The notes: generated by a model not told the origin, from the letters alone. Numbered from the stretch's first letter, positions 50,664 to 59,806 are shown. The stretch is DNA of 64,000 nucleotides from SIAQ01 sp964484265 (GCA_964484265.1 CAZAFH010000023.1:1-64000); one strand, 5' to 3'. Numbers and translations are program-made.

Positions 50664-53255
50664 ATGAGTGTCCCAATGGTTCAAGGCTATTACACGCTCC
50701 AAGAGGCAGCGCAGGTTCTCATGATGCCTGCCGATGAATTGAAGCAGATGGCCCAGAAAGGCCAAATTCGCTCTTTCCAGGACCGCGGTACACTGCGCTT
50801 TCGCATTCAGGATGTCCAGGAACTCGCACGCATTCGCGGCAGCGCAAGCGACCCCGACCTCGCTCTAGGCGATATGTCGCTCGAACCGCCGAAATCGTCG
50901 GCTACCCCGCCGTCCGGCTCCAAAAAATCCGTCGCCGCTCCGAAAACGCCCGGTAAGAAAGACGCGCCCGACGTCTTCGAATTCGATTTTGACGCAGGAA
51001 ACGACGATGCCGACTTCGGCATCGACCTGCTTGGCCCGGCCAGCGGCAAGAAAAGCAAGCTCGCGGGAGGCAAGAGCGGCAAGAAGTCCACGCCTCCTGC
51101 TGGTAGCGATAGCGACGTCCGCCTCGTTTCCGACGGCAGCGACGTGACTTTCAGCGTGCAACCGGAGAAAGAAGGCCGCCCCGCCGACAGCAACGTTAAA
51201 ATCGCATCCGATCCCAAGCCGCGAACGGGGGTTCATTCGCCTTCGTCAAAAGCCGGCCGGGCGTCTCAGCTCGCAGTCGGGGCGACACCGCCGGGGAAGT
51301 CCAAACTCGGATCCAAACTGCATCAGCCCAGTCCGAACCAACCCCAACCGCAGGACAGCGGCATTCGCCTGATTCCCCTCGACAGCGACAGCGACGTAAA
51401 GCTATTGGGCGCGTCGGACGAAGTCGCGCTCGGCATGGGTCCAGGTCCGGGCGGAAACGATAGCAATGTCCGTCTCGACAAGGTCAAGCTTCCCGCCGAC
51501 TCCGGCGAAGGCAGCATGATGCTCACCGAGGAGATCAACCTCGACGAAGAAATCCTCAAGCAGATGGAGAAGGAAAAGAACCAGTCTCCCACGAAGTTCA
51601 AACCGAAGTCCGAGCTGAAGCTCCCGACGTCGTCTCCCTTTGAACTTTCAGATTCCGACCTTGAGTTGCCAGCCGGATTGAAAAAAGGCGCCGGGCCCAA
51701 GACTCCGGTCTCCAAAAAGAACACCAGCGATAGCAGCGACTTCGAAATCGACTCGCTTCAAACCCAGGATGGCAGCAGCGATTTCGATCTTCAGCCGCAA
51801 CCGCCCCTCGACGACAGCAGCGACTTCAGTATCGAAGTCGGCGGCAACGACGGCGACGGCACGGCGCTGGTCGAGGAAGACGGCGGCGATCTCAGCCTCG
51901 AGATCGGCGACGAAAATGAGCAAGTCCTCGACCAGGAAAACTTTGAACTCACCAGCTCTACCAGCGGAATTGCGCTCGACAGCCCGCACGACGAGGGACT
52001 CTCCCTCGAACAATCCGAGCAAACCGAATACGATGCCGAGGCCAATGTTGACTTTGACTTGAGCCTGGAAGTTGACGCGACGCCCAGGCCCGTGCTCAAC
52101 GAATCTGCCGATGATTCCGATAGCAACTTCGAGATCAGTGCTCAGCCCACGCCGAGGCCGGAACGCTCGGTCGCCGCCGATGACTCCGACAGCGAATTCG
52201 AAATCGACGCCCATGCGACGCCGAAACCGGAACCGTCGTACTCCGCCGACGATTCCGAAAGCAGCTTCGAGCTCAACGTCTCCGATGATTCCGACAGCGG
52301 CTTCGAGATTCACTCCCAGGCGACGCCAAGGCCAGGCGAATCCAGCCCGCTCGACGGCGATAGCGATTTCGACCTCAGCCTCGAGGCCGACGAAGACGCC
52401 GCTCCAGTCCAGACGAAGAGCAAACGGCAACGCGCGCCGGAACCTGCCGCGGAGGAAAGCGACGACTTCGAGCTCAACCTCGAGGGGTCAGGCGAAGGCA
52501 GTCTCTCCAGCTCGGCTACCGACGCGGGAGATAGCGATTTTGAACTCAATCTCGAAGGGTCTGGCGAAGGCGGGTTGAGCACGCAGGGCGGCGATTCCGA
52601 CAGCGAATTTGAGCTCACGCTCGACGATAGCGGAAACCTCCCCACCGACGACGAACCGGCGCCGCAAGTCAAATCGAAGAAGAAAAAGCAAGCGCCAGCC
52701 GCTGACGAAGGCGACCCGGACGAGATCTTCGAAACCGATTTCGACGTTCCCGCGCTCGAGGACGGCGACGACCCGACCGTTGCCGATTCGGAGCTAGAAA
52801 GCTCCGATTTCGACATCGCGCTCGATGACTCCGAACTCGCCCAGGAAGAAGAGAGCGGCAGTCAGGTCGTGGCGCTGGATGAAGAAGACGTCGACGCGGA
52901 TACGGAAATCGATCCCGATGCTGCGGTCGTTGATGATGTAGAAGTAGACGAAGAGAGCAGCGATTTCGCGGATCTCGATGCCGATGGGGCTTCCGACGAT
53001 GTGGACGTCGATGTCGATGCCGACGAGGAGGCCGCGACCGAAAAGGAAGTTGTCGTCAAGGCTCAGCTCGTGCCGGCCGCGCCGTGGGGCGCGATGCCCG
53101 TAATCTTCATGGTTCCCTGCGTGATCATCATGTTCCTGGTCGGCTTGCTGGCGTTTGAGATGGTGCAATCGACGGTCGGCCTGAAGCCGCCGGGACCGTT
53201 GACTGTCGCCGTGGCCGACATGTTCGGCAGCCCGATCGACGTGAAAACGCGATGA
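50664..53255 (+). CDS. membrane protein with N-terminal MerR/excisionase-type HTH and long Asp/Ser-rich linker
   Basis: 863 aa (ATG 50676 is an alternative start). Residues about 6-60 form a helix-turn-helix of the excisionase type (YYTLQEAAQVLMMPADELKQ; RGTLRFRIQDVQELARIRG). A 740-residue acidic linker follows with many SDSDFEL/SDSEFEI-type repeats and Lys-rich islands (KKKKQ). One membrane segment lies at about 811-833 (GAMPVIFMVPCVIIMFLVGLLAF), and a 30-residue outside tail ends it. An HTH tethered to the membrane by a disordered acidic linker is unusual. The protein could hold DNA or a partner near the membrane; the function is unknown. A terminator follows. Confidence 0.75.
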   Translation: MSVPMVQGYYTLQEAAQVLMMPADELKQMAQKGQIRSFQDRGTLRFRIQDVQELARIRGSASDPDLALGDMSLEPPKSSATPPSGSKKSVAAPKTPGKKDAPDVFEFDFDAGNDDADFGIDLLGPASGKKSKLAGGKSGKKSTPPAGSDSDVRLVSDGSDVTFSVQPEKEGRPADSNVKIASDPKPRTGVHSPSSKAGRASQLAVGATPPGKSKLGSKLHQPSPNQPQPQDSGIRLIPLDSDSDVKLLGASDEVALGMGPGPGGNDSNVRLDKVKLPADSGEGSMMLTEEINLDEEILKQMEKEKNQSPTKFKPKSELKLPTSSPFELSDSDLELPAGLKKGAGPKTPVSKKNTSDSSDFEIDSLQTQDGSSDFDLQPQPPLDDSSDFSIEVGGNDGDGTALVEEDGGDLSLEIGDENEQVLDQENFELTSSTSGIALDSPHDEGLSLEQSEQTEYDAEANVDFDLSLEVDATPRPVLNESADDSDSNFEISAQPTPRPERSVAADDSDSEFEIDAHATPKPEPSYSADDSESSFELNVSDDSDSGFEIHSQATPRPGESSPLDGDSDFDLSLEADEDAAPVQTKSKRQRAPEPAAEESDDFELNLEGSGEGSLSSSATDAGDSDFELNLEGSGEGGLSTQGGDSDSEFELTLDDSGNLPTDDEPAPQVKSKKKKQAPAADEGDPDEIFETDFDVPALEDGDDPTVADSELESSDFDIALDDSELAQEEESGSQVVALDEEDVDADTEIDPDAAVVDDVEVDEESSDFADLDADGASDDVDVDVDADEEAATEKEVVVKAQLVPAAPWGAMPVIFMVPCVIIMFLVGLLAFEMVQSTVGLKPPGPLTVAVADMFGSPIDVKTR

Positions 53256-53270
53256 TCCATGCAAATCAAT

Positions 53271-53306
53271 AAACCCCCCCGCGATTTTCAGCGGGGTGTT
53301 TTTTTT
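53271..53306 (+). terminator. rho-independent terminator
   Basis: Stem CCCCGC / GCGGGG (53277-53282, 53291-53296) with an 8-nt loop, a run of C upstream and eight T residues at 53299-53306. It lies 16 nt after the HTH gene and ends 15 nt before the convergent leuC-like stop. Confidence 0.85.
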
Positions 53307-53321
53307 GCTACCGACATTCTT

Positions 53322-54629
53322 CTACTGCAAGCAGTCCCGTGGGTCGGCGATCGTGCCCGTCAGCGCGCTGGCAGCAACCGTCAGCGGGCTGGCCAGGAAC
53401 ACTTTCGCCTCCTTGTGGCCCATGCGGCCTGGGAAGTTACGGTTCGTCGTGCTAATGCAGCTGATGGGCGTGTTCAGCCGGCCAAACGTATCGCTCGGAC
53501 CGCCCAAACATGCTGCACATGAAGGCTCGCCGATCTTGGCGCCGGCGTTGAGGAAGATCTGCTCCAGCGACGTTCCCGCGATCGATTCGGTCTTCAGCCC
53601 GGCAGCGATCTCGCTTGTGGCAGGCACGACGAAAGTATCGATCTTCACGCTTCGGCCATTCAGGATTCCCGCCGCCGCCCGGAAGTCGGTGAGCTTCCCG
53701 CCGGTGCAGGAACCGATGTAAGCGCGGTCAAGCCGGGTGCCTTTCACCTCGGAGACGGGCGCCTTGTTGTCGGGGCTGTGCGGCTTGGCGATGACCGGTT
53801 CGAGTTTGCGCACGTCGTACACTTTTTCATGGCAGAACTTGGCGCCGGGTTCGGTCTTGACGACCTCGAACGGCTTTTTGTGCTTATTACGAGAATTCAC
53901 GTAGTCGAGCGTGAGCTTGTCCGGCGCGATGACGCCGTTCTTGCCGCCGGCCTCGATGACCATGTTGCACAGTGTCATGCGTTCTTCGATGTTGAGAGCG
54001 AAAACGCCATCGCCGTCGAACTCCATCGCCTTGTAGGTCGCGCCGTCGCAACCGATATCGCCGATGACCGCGAGAATCAGGTCCTTCGCCATCAGGTAGG
54101 GCGGCAAATCGCCGTGAAAGACGAACCGCATGGTCGGCGGGACTTTGACCCAGAGCTTGCCCGTGCCCAATACGAAGCCCGCGTCGGTATTGCCAATGCC
54201 CGTGGCGAATTCGCCGAACGCGCCAGCCGTGCAAGTATGGCTGTCGGTGCCGAACAGCACTTCGCCGGGCCGGGTGTGGCCTTCCTCGGGCAGAGCAATA
54301 TGGCAGACGCCCTTGTAATCCTTCGTGCCGACGTCGTAGTAGTAAGGCAGATTCTGTTCCTTGACGAACTGGCGCAAGACATCCACATTGCGGTTGGCGA
54401 GTTTGTCGGTCGTGAAGATGTAGTGATCGGGGATGATGACGACCTTCTCGCGATCCCAGACCTTTGCGTCTTTGCCGAAGTGCTGCTTGAATACGCCAAT
54501 CGTGCCTGGCCCGCAGACGTCGTGCGTCATGAGGATGTCGGTATCCACCCAGATATTGTCACCCGGAACCACGGCGGCCTTGTTGGCGTGGCGGGCGAGG
54601 ATCTTTTCGGTCATTGTCATCGCGGACAT
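53322..54629 (-). CDS. leuC: 3-isopropylmalate dehydratase large subunit (LeuC/homoaconitase type)
   Basis: 435 aa. DSHTCTAGAFGEFATGIGNTD, the iron-sulfur cysteines in YIGSCTGGKLTDFRAA and PSCAACLGGP, and NRNFPGRMGH match the compact LeuC2/homoaconitase-like branch. It isomerises 2- and 3-isopropylmalate in leucine synthesis with a small LeuD subunit; homoaconitate is the main alternative substrate. No leuD is in the window. The ATG at 54629 follows AAGGAAA. Confidence 0.88.
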   Translation of the reverse strand: MSAMTMTEKILARHANKAAVVPGDNIWVDTDILMTHDVCGPGTIGVFKQHFGKDAKVWDREKVVIIPDHYIFTTDKLANRNVDVLRQFVKEQNLPYYYDVGTKDYKGVCHIALPEEGHTRPGEVLFGTDSHTCTAGAFGEFATGIGNTDAGFVLGTGKLWVKVPPTMRFVFHGDLPPYLMAKDLILAVIGDIGCDGATYKAMEFDGDGVFALNIEERMTLCNMVIEAGGKNGVIAPDKLTLDYVNSRNKHKKPFEVVKTEPGAKFCHEKVYDVRKLEPVIAKPHSPDNKAPVSEVKGTRLDRAYIGSCTGGKLTDFRAAAGILNGRSVKIDTFVVPATSEIAAGLKTESIAGTSLEQIFLNAGAKIGEPSCAACLGGPSDTFGRLNTPISCISTTNRNFPGRMGHKEAKVFLASPLTVAASALTGTIADPRDCLQ

Positions 54630-54825
54630 GGCAATTGTTTCCTTTGACGCAGTGTTCTACCCGTGCAGTTTAGTATATCGGAGATCCGGTACGGTTGCAG
54701 TGCGGATTACGATACTGAAGGATTGAATCGACACCGATCCGACTCCAGGTTCACCTTTTCCGTCCGCGCGAAATACAATTGGATGGTACTTCCCTGTGCA
54801 CTGCCGATTGCTTTGGGGATTCTCC

Positions 54826-55386
54826 ATGGCCCGCGCGAAAAAGAACGACGAAGTCGTGCTCGATGACATCTTCTTCTGGTGGGACGAACTCGACCGCCAG
54901 GATCTGCCCGCGTGTTGCATGTATTGTGGCTCCAAGGAAATCGAATGGCGCGAGCAGCGGTTCGAAACGAGCCGATACGAGGACATGAAGAATTACCGCG
55001 TGACACGCAAATCGACGATTCCGCTGTGCGGCGAACATTCAGCCTGGCCGATCCGAGTCCGGGCAGACGATTTCGACAAAGTCGGCGTATGGATGCGGCA
55101 TGTTGGTGAAGAATTTCGCGAGGCATTGAAACGCTATCGTAAAAAGGAACTGAAGGAGTGGGAAGCAGAGAACGAAGGCGCCGATCCGGATGAATTCGAC
55201 GACAACCAACTGCCGCCCATGCTGCGTACGGAACCGGAAAAACCAAAGAAGCCGTCGAAATGGTGGCTTCTTCCCGCTGCCATCTTCGTTGGCGCGATTA
55301 TGCTTTTCGGCCTATTCATGTTCTGCATCGTGTTTCTCCTTTTCGGAGGCGTCTTCGGCGGACTATTCCTTGGATTGAAGAAATAA
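54826..55386 (+). CDS. Zn-ribbon-containing C-terminal membrane protein
   Basis: 186 aa from ATG 54826. CMYCGS and a later CGEH could form a zinc-binding knot in the soluble first half, which is rich in Trp, Asp and Glu. An acidic and Lys-rich linker (WEAENEGADPDEFDDNQ) leads to two C-terminal membrane segments (LLPAAIFVGAIMLFGLFMF, VFLLFGGVFGGLFLG). It is divergent from leuC (196 nt). I do not recognise a family; its role may be regulatory or structural at the membrane. Confidence 0.65.
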   Translation: MARAKKNDEVVLDDIFFWWDELDRQDLPACCMYCGSKEIEWREQRFETSRYEDMKNYRVTRKSTIPLCGEHSAWPIRVRADDFDKVGVWMRHVGEEFREALKRYRKKELKEWEAENEGADPDEFDDNQLPPMLRTEPEKPKKPSKWWLLPAAIFVGAIMLFGLFMFCIVFLLFGGVFGGLFLGLKK

Positions 55387-55418
55387 ATCGGCAAACATCG
55401 TTGGTCCTGCCGGATGAA

Positions 55419-56129
55419 TCATGGCGCCGTCCATTCATTCTGCTTCCAGCCGCCCTTGAATTGCATTTCATTTGCGGAATATCGGCCAGCCGACTGCAGC
55501 AGAGGAAGCGCGGCGTCGAGCTCCGTGCGCTGGAAACTGGAGCGTTCGAGGATCTCCCGCGCGACCTGATGCGGATTGGGCGGTGGGAGTTTTTTGGCTG
55601 CCACTTTTGGAAATTGCAGTTCATACCGGCCTAACTCAATTTGCCGCAGCGGGTCTGCCTCGCGGGAATCCGTCACGTTTCCGATCGGCAGACTGATGGG
55701 GGGCAGCCGTTCGGGTTGCCGAATCTGATCGGCGACGGCAGTTTCGCGTTCCGCGACCATTCGACCAAGCTGATACGCGAGCACGGCTGCGAGATTTCCG
55801 TCGCTCGGGCATTGCCGAACCATCGCGTCGGTAATGAACATTTGCTGCAATGTTGTATGGAATACTTCCGGATCGTTGGATGCGATCGCGGTCACGTTTG
55901 GACTCAGCCCCAGCTGCGGGTTTGCGTTGATCAGTTTGGCCCTCATTAATTCCACGCGATAGGACACATCCCGCGACGCCGGCGCGTAACTGGCCCGGCG
56001 AGGCATCGGCTTCTTGGCCTCGGCGAACGGCATGTCGGCAACTTGTAACGTGGGCGGATCGCTCGGCAGCGTCTCCAGCGGTATGCAACCGACGCACGCC
56101 ATCAGCATCATCGCCATCACTCGCCGCAT
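55419..56129 (-). CDS. lipoprotein resembling M48 metallopeptidase with lost active site
   Basis: 236 aa from ATG 56129, preceded by a full AAGGAGG site. Lipoprotein-like start MRRVMAMMLMACVGC. Residues about 75-128 follow the M48 peptidase pattern: NPQLGLSPNVTAIASNDPEV corresponds to the usual Asn-Ala-Phe strand, MFITDAMV to the edge strand, and LAAVLAYQLGRMVAERE to the zinc helix. However, the HExxH is YQLGR, so both zinc His and the catalytic Glu are gone. A non-catalytic lipoprotein is therefore likely. The C-terminal half has no motif. Similarity was judged by eye only. Confidence 0.6.
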   Translation of the reverse strand: MRRVMAMMLMACVGCIPLETLPSDPPTLQVADMPFAEAKKPMPRRASYAPASRDVSYRVELMRAKLINANPQLGLSPNVTAIASNDPEVFHTTLQQMFITDAMVRQCPSDGNLAAVLAYQLGRMVAERETAVADQIRQPERLPPISLPIGNVTDSREADPLRQIELGRYELQFPKVAAKKLPPPNPHQVAREILERSSFQRTELDAALPLLQSAGRYSANEMQFKGGWKQNEWTAP

Positions 56130-56285
56130 GTTCGCCTCCTTGGGATGACTGCGTCCCGATTCGCCATGAGCGGAACGCACGAAAATACCAAATCACCACA
56201 CTCTGTCCAGACGAAACGCCCGCGCCAAATTGGGCGGCATGTATAAGCTAGATGCATTAACCAAACCCAAGCGCGGAGTAGATCG

Positions 56286-57752
56286 ATGAAGAAAAATCAG
56301 ACCTGGCTCGAAGAGAACGACGACGCCCTGATCGCCGATCTTGGCAAGCTCGTCGCCATTCCCAGCATCAGCACGGATGGCGAGCATCAATCACAGATCA
56401 CGCAATGTGCCGAGCTTACCTGCGAACTCATGCGCAGCGCCGGCCTGAACAATGTGCAAGTTCTCAAAACAGGCAACTCGAATCCCTACAGCTACGGCGA
56501 ATGGCTCGGCGCTCCAGGCAAGCCGACCGTATTTCTCTACGCCCATCACGACGTGCAGCCAATCAACTACGTGCAGGACTGGCTGTCCGACCCGTGGACG
56601 CTGACCCCGCGAGACGGCAGGCTTTACGGCCGAGGCGCTGCCGACGACAAAGGCGCCATCGTCACCCAGCTTGGCGCGATCGCGTCATTTCTCAAGACTA
56701 CGGGCAGCTTGCCGGTGAACGTCAAGATGCTCGTCGAGGGCGAGGAAGAAGTCGGATCGAGCAATCTCCAGGGGTTCTTTGCCGAGAATAAAGATCGCCT
56801 GATGTCCGACGTCATCGTGGTGTGCGATACTGGCAATGTCGAGGTCGGGTTGCCGTGCATCACCTACTCGCTGCGCGGAATCGTCGGCCTACATGTCGAA
56901 GTGCAAAGCGCAAGCAAACCGGTGCACAGCGGCACCTCGGGCGGTTGGCTGGCGGATGCCGTCATCGCGCTCAACGTCATCCTTTCGCGGCTCTATTGGA
57001 ACCACAAGAAGATTCCGGTTCCCGGCCTATACGACAAAGTCCGTAAACTCACGGGCAACGAAAAACGCGCCTTCCGCAAGCTGCCCGGCAACGACGCCAC
57101 CTGGCGCAGCGACCTCGGCGTGCTCGAAGGCGTGGAGTTCGCACTCGAGACCAACACCCATCCGCACGAAGCAACCTGGCGCAAACCGTCGATCACCGTC
57201 ATCGCGCAGGAAGCCAGTTCGATCAAGAGCGCGTCGAATCAGGTGCTGCCGACGGCTCAAGCAATCATCAGCTGCCGAATCGTGCCCGATCAGGAACCGG
57301 AAGAGGTTTACGAGCAGATCAAGGCATTGCTCGTCAAGGATCCGCCGTGGGGCGTGAAGGTGAACGTGAAACCCGCAGGCATGGTGAAATGGTGGATGAC
57401 CGACCCCGAAGGCCCGGCATTCAACGCCGCGATCAAGGCGCTGAAGAAAGGCTTCGGCGTCAAGCCCGTCCCGATCGGTTGCGGCGGTTCCATCGGCTTC
57501 GTCGGCCCGCTCGCGGAACTCTTCGGCGGCGCTCCCGCGTTGCTCCTGGGCATTGAAGACCCACTATCGAACGCGCACGCACCCAACGAAAGCCTGCACT
57601 CCGGCGACTTCCGCAAACTGACGGTCTCGCTCGCGCATCTCTTCAACGAACTGGGCAACTTGCCGGATGGGAAGGTGAAAGCGTCGGAGGTTGTGGCCAG
57701 TTCCCCCGAGGCAACGAGTGAAGTGCCGCCCGAAACGATACCGAATTCGTGA
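56286..57752 (+). CDS. M20-family dipeptidase
   Basis: 488 aa. The metal sites are all visible: YAHHDVQP, the bridging Asp in GAADDKGAI, EGEEEVGSSN, the Asp in VCDTGN, and a late His in ESLHSGDF. The dimer lid with HSGTSGG is also present. The gene matches cytosolic-type dipeptidases or related M20 peptidases (carnosinase/CNDP-like). It has no signal peptide. GGAG lies 9 nt before the ATG. It is divergent from the M48-like lipoprotein. Confidence 0.92.
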   Translation: MKKNQTWLEENDDALIADLGKLVAIPSISTDGEHQSQITQCAELTCELMRSAGLNNVQVLKTGNSNPYSYGEWLGAPGKPTVFLYAHHDVQPINYVQDWLSDPWTLTPRDGRLYGRGAADDKGAIVTQLGAIASFLKTTGSLPVNVKMLVEGEEEVGSSNLQGFFAENKDRLMSDVIVVCDTGNVEVGLPCITYSLRGIVGLHVEVQSASKPVHSGTSGGWLADAVIALNVILSRLYWNHKKIPVPGLYDKVRKLTGNEKRAFRKLPGNDATWRSDLGVLEGVEFALETNTHPHEATWRKPSITVIAQEASSIKSASNQVLPTAQAIISCRIVPDQEPEEVYEQIKALLVKDPPWGVKVNVKPAGMVKWWMTDPEGPAFNAAIKALKKGFGVKPVPIGCGGSIGFVGPLAELFGGAPALLLGIEDPLSNAHAPNESLHSGDFRKLTVSLAHLFNELGNLPDGKVKASEVVASSPEATSEVPPETIPNS

Positions 57753-57776
57753 GAGCTCCGAACGGATTTACCGTTG

Positions 57777-57854
57777 CCATCACGCTCCGCGTGATGGATT
57801 AATATTTGACAAAGCGAGAAGATTTTGAAATTCATCACGCGGAGCGTGATGGCT
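57777..57854. repeat. paired copies of short palindrome (family d)
   Basis: CCATCACGCTCCGCGTGATGG at 57777-57797 and an inverted CATCACGCGGAGCGTGATGG near 57835-57854, about 40 nt apart. Each is a palindrome and together they form a large hairpin between the convergent dipeptidase and GTPase genes. Confidence 0.82.
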
Positions 57855-57866
57855 ACGGTATTACGA

Positions 57867-58904
57867 TCACGTTGACGCGAGGATGTGCATGATATCCCCA
57901 TCCTGCACGATGTAGGTCTTGCCTTCAAGGCGGTAGACGCCGTGGGTTTTCGCTTCTTTCATCGAGCGGTGTTTTTGAAAATCGGCGTAGCTGACGACCT
58001 CGGCTCGGACGAAGCCGCGTTCGAGGTCGCTGTGGATTTGGCCGGCGCCTTGCGGGCCCGTCGAGCCTTTCGGAATCGCCCATGATCGGCACTCGTCTTC
58101 GCCGACGGTGAAGAACACGATTTGATTCATACCCGCGAAGATCTTGCGAATGGTATCATCGCGCGACAGATCGGTCATGTTCAGGTCGGCCATGAAGGCC
58201 TTGCGATCTTCCTCGCCCAATTCCGCGAGTTCCAACTCCAATTTCGCCGGCGCACAGAACGCGCCGGGCGCGAGCTTGAGCAGCGCTTCGGGCAGCGGTT
58301 TGCCTATGGCGTCGTCGCCGATGTTGACGAACACGAGTTCGGGCTTTAGCGTGAGCAGCTGGAAGCTGCGGATCATCTTTTCTTCTTCCGCTTTCAAGTT
58401 CGCAGCCGATGCACCTTGGCCGCCTTCCAGCACGCCGGCGATGCGCGTCAGCAGGGCATGTTCGAGTTCGTCTTGCTCCTTGAGCTTCGCGGGCTTCGAT
58501 TTTTTTAGCTGGTCCTTGACCTTGTCTATGCGATTGGTGATGACCTCGAGATCGGCGAATAGCAATTCCTCGCGGAATCGGCGCAAGGTGTCGGCGAGAT
58601 TCTCGCCGGAGAATCCGTTGAGCACGACGAGCAACCCGCCGGCGTCGCGGAGGATTGCCAGTCGGCGCGGATTGTCGCGACGCTCGGAAGGGTGCAAGCC
58701 AGGCGTGTCGAGCAGTTCCATGCGTGTGAAGGTTGTCTTCTTCGGATTGAAGAGCGACGCCAGGAAATCAAGCCGTGGATCGGGAACTGCGGGGTTGCCG
58801 ACTTGGCCTTGCTGCATGCGCGCGGGATCGGGTTTTTCGCCGGTCAGCCATTCAAACACGGTGCTCTTGCCGGACCCAGAAAAACCCGCGATACCGATCT
58901 TCAT
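57867..58904 (-). CDS. YchF-type GTP/ATP-binding protein
   Basis: 345 aa from ATG 58904 (the frame is open further upstream but has no start with a site). G1 GFSGSGKST, G3 LLDTPG, a coiled-coil insertion with Lys-rich helices, and FVNIGDD in the position of the YchF N-x-x-E/D specificity motif, which favours ATP over GTP. The C-terminal TGS-like domain ends QDGDIMHIL. YchF/Ola1 proteins bind ribosomes and react to oxidative stress. It is shorter and more divergent than E. coli YchF. It lies downstream of the SDR gene with a long hairpin between. Confidence 0.82.
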   Translation of the reverse strand: MKIGIAGFSGSGKSTVFEWLTGEKPDPARMQQGQVGNPAVPDPRLDFLASLFNPKKTTFTRMELLDTPGLHPSERRDNPRRLAILRDAGGLLVVLNGFSGENLADTLRRFREELLFADLEVITNRIDKVKDQLKKSKPAKLKEQDELEHALLTRIAGVLEGGQGASAANLKAEEEKMIRSFQLLTLKPELVFVNIGDDAIGKPLPEALLKLAPGAFCAPAKLELELAELGEEDRKAFMADLNMTDLSRDDTIRKIFAGMNQIVFFTVGEDECRSWAIPKGSTGPQGAGQIHSDLERGFVRAEVVSYADFQKHRSMKEAKTHGVYRLEGKTYIVQDGDIMHILAST

Positions 58905-58967
58905 GATGGAGATACTCTTTCGATAGATTTCTGAAACGGAAGGCGTATTATATGAACGCTTGGATGG

Positions 58968-59056
58968 GTCCGTAGTCCGTAGTCCGTGGTCCTTGGCAAA
59001 ATCACTCAGATCATTCGGCAATTGGATTTTGCCAAGGACTACGGACCACGGACTAC
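58968..59056. repeat. inverted repeat (family g)
   Basis: Arms about 58968-59002 and 59026-59056, with the shared core GTCCTTGGCAAAAT / ATTTTGCCAAGGAC perfectly complementary. The outer parts have repeated GTAGTCC words. It lies between the SDR stop and the YchF start. Confidence 0.85.
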
Positions 59057-59059
59057 TTA

Positions 59060-59806
59060 CTAATACGTCGCCCTTCCCCCCGAGATATCGTAGCATTGGC
59101 CCGTCGTGAAGCTCGCCTCGGCACTGGCGAGGAAGTGCACCAGGGCGGCGACTTCCTCGGGTTTGCCGACTCGGCCCATCGGGATCTTCGAGACCATGTA
59201 ATCGACCGTCGATTGGGGCATGCCGGCGAGGATCGGCGTGGCGATGACGGCAGGCGAGATCGCGTTGACGGTGATGTCGCCCTGGCCGACAAGTTCCTTG
59301 GCGAGCGATTTGGTGAAGCAGATGATCGCCGCCTTGCTTGCGGAATAGGGTCCGAGGGTCGGGTTGCCTTCTTTGCCCGCGATGGAAGCGATGTTGACGA
59401 TTCGGCCATACTTGCGGTCGCGCATCGCATTGACGACGGCCTTGCAGCAAAGCACCGGTCCGAGGACATTGACGTCGAGCACGCTCTCCCAGTCAGCCTT
59501 GGAAAGTTCCCACAGTTTGCCCGCCTTGCCCGTGATACCCGCGTTGTTGACGAGAATATCGATTGGCCCAAGATGCTCGCGAACATCCTCGACGGCGGTA
59601 TCGACGTCGGCCTCGGAGCAGACATCGCCGGCGACGGCATGTCCGCCGATCTCGAGTGCGACGCGGTTTGCCGCGGCGGCGTTGCGATCGAAGACGCCGA
59701 CCTTCGCGCCCGCCTGCGCAAGACGCCGGCAGATCGCCTCGCCGATGCCTTGCCCGCCGCCCGTGACGAATGCGGTTTTTCCTGCGAGTTGAAAGAAGCT
59801 GTCCAT
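59060..59806 (-). CDS. SDR-family oxidoreductase (FabG-like)
   Basis: 248 aa. The nucleotide loop is TGGGQGIG (residues 15-22), followed by LVNNAG, a Ser in NIASIAGK, and the catalytic YSASK. The C-terminal GQCYDISGGRATY is usual for the family. It is NAD(P)-dependent; the substrate is likely a keto or hydroxy compound such as a sugar or 3-oxoacyl chain. It is upstream of ychF on the minus strand and divergent from the pseudo-sulfatase. Confidence 0.93.
   Translation of the reverse strand: MDSFFQLAGKTAFVTGGGQGIGEAICRRLAQAGAKVGVFDRNAAAANRVALEIGGHAVAGDVCSEADVDTAVEDVREHLGPIDILVNNAGITGKAGKLWELSKADWESVLDVNVLGPVLCCKAVVNAMRDRKYGRIVNIASIAGKEGNPTLGPYSASKAAIICFTKSLAKELVGQGDITVNAISPAVIATPILAGMPQSTVDYMVSKIPMGRVGKPEEVAALVHFLASAEASFTTGQCYDISGGRATY

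Noticed and set aside
53322..54629. Aconitase (acnA/acnB) for the LeuC-like gene
   Set aside because: At 435 aa it is far shorter than aconitase and lacks the fused swivel domain; LeuC or homoaconitase large subunit fits better.
57867..59450. N-terminal extension of the YchF-like protein by 180 residues
   Set aside because: The extension reads through the SDR gene in another frame and the family-g hairpin; YchF proteins start at MKIGIAGFSG-like sequence.
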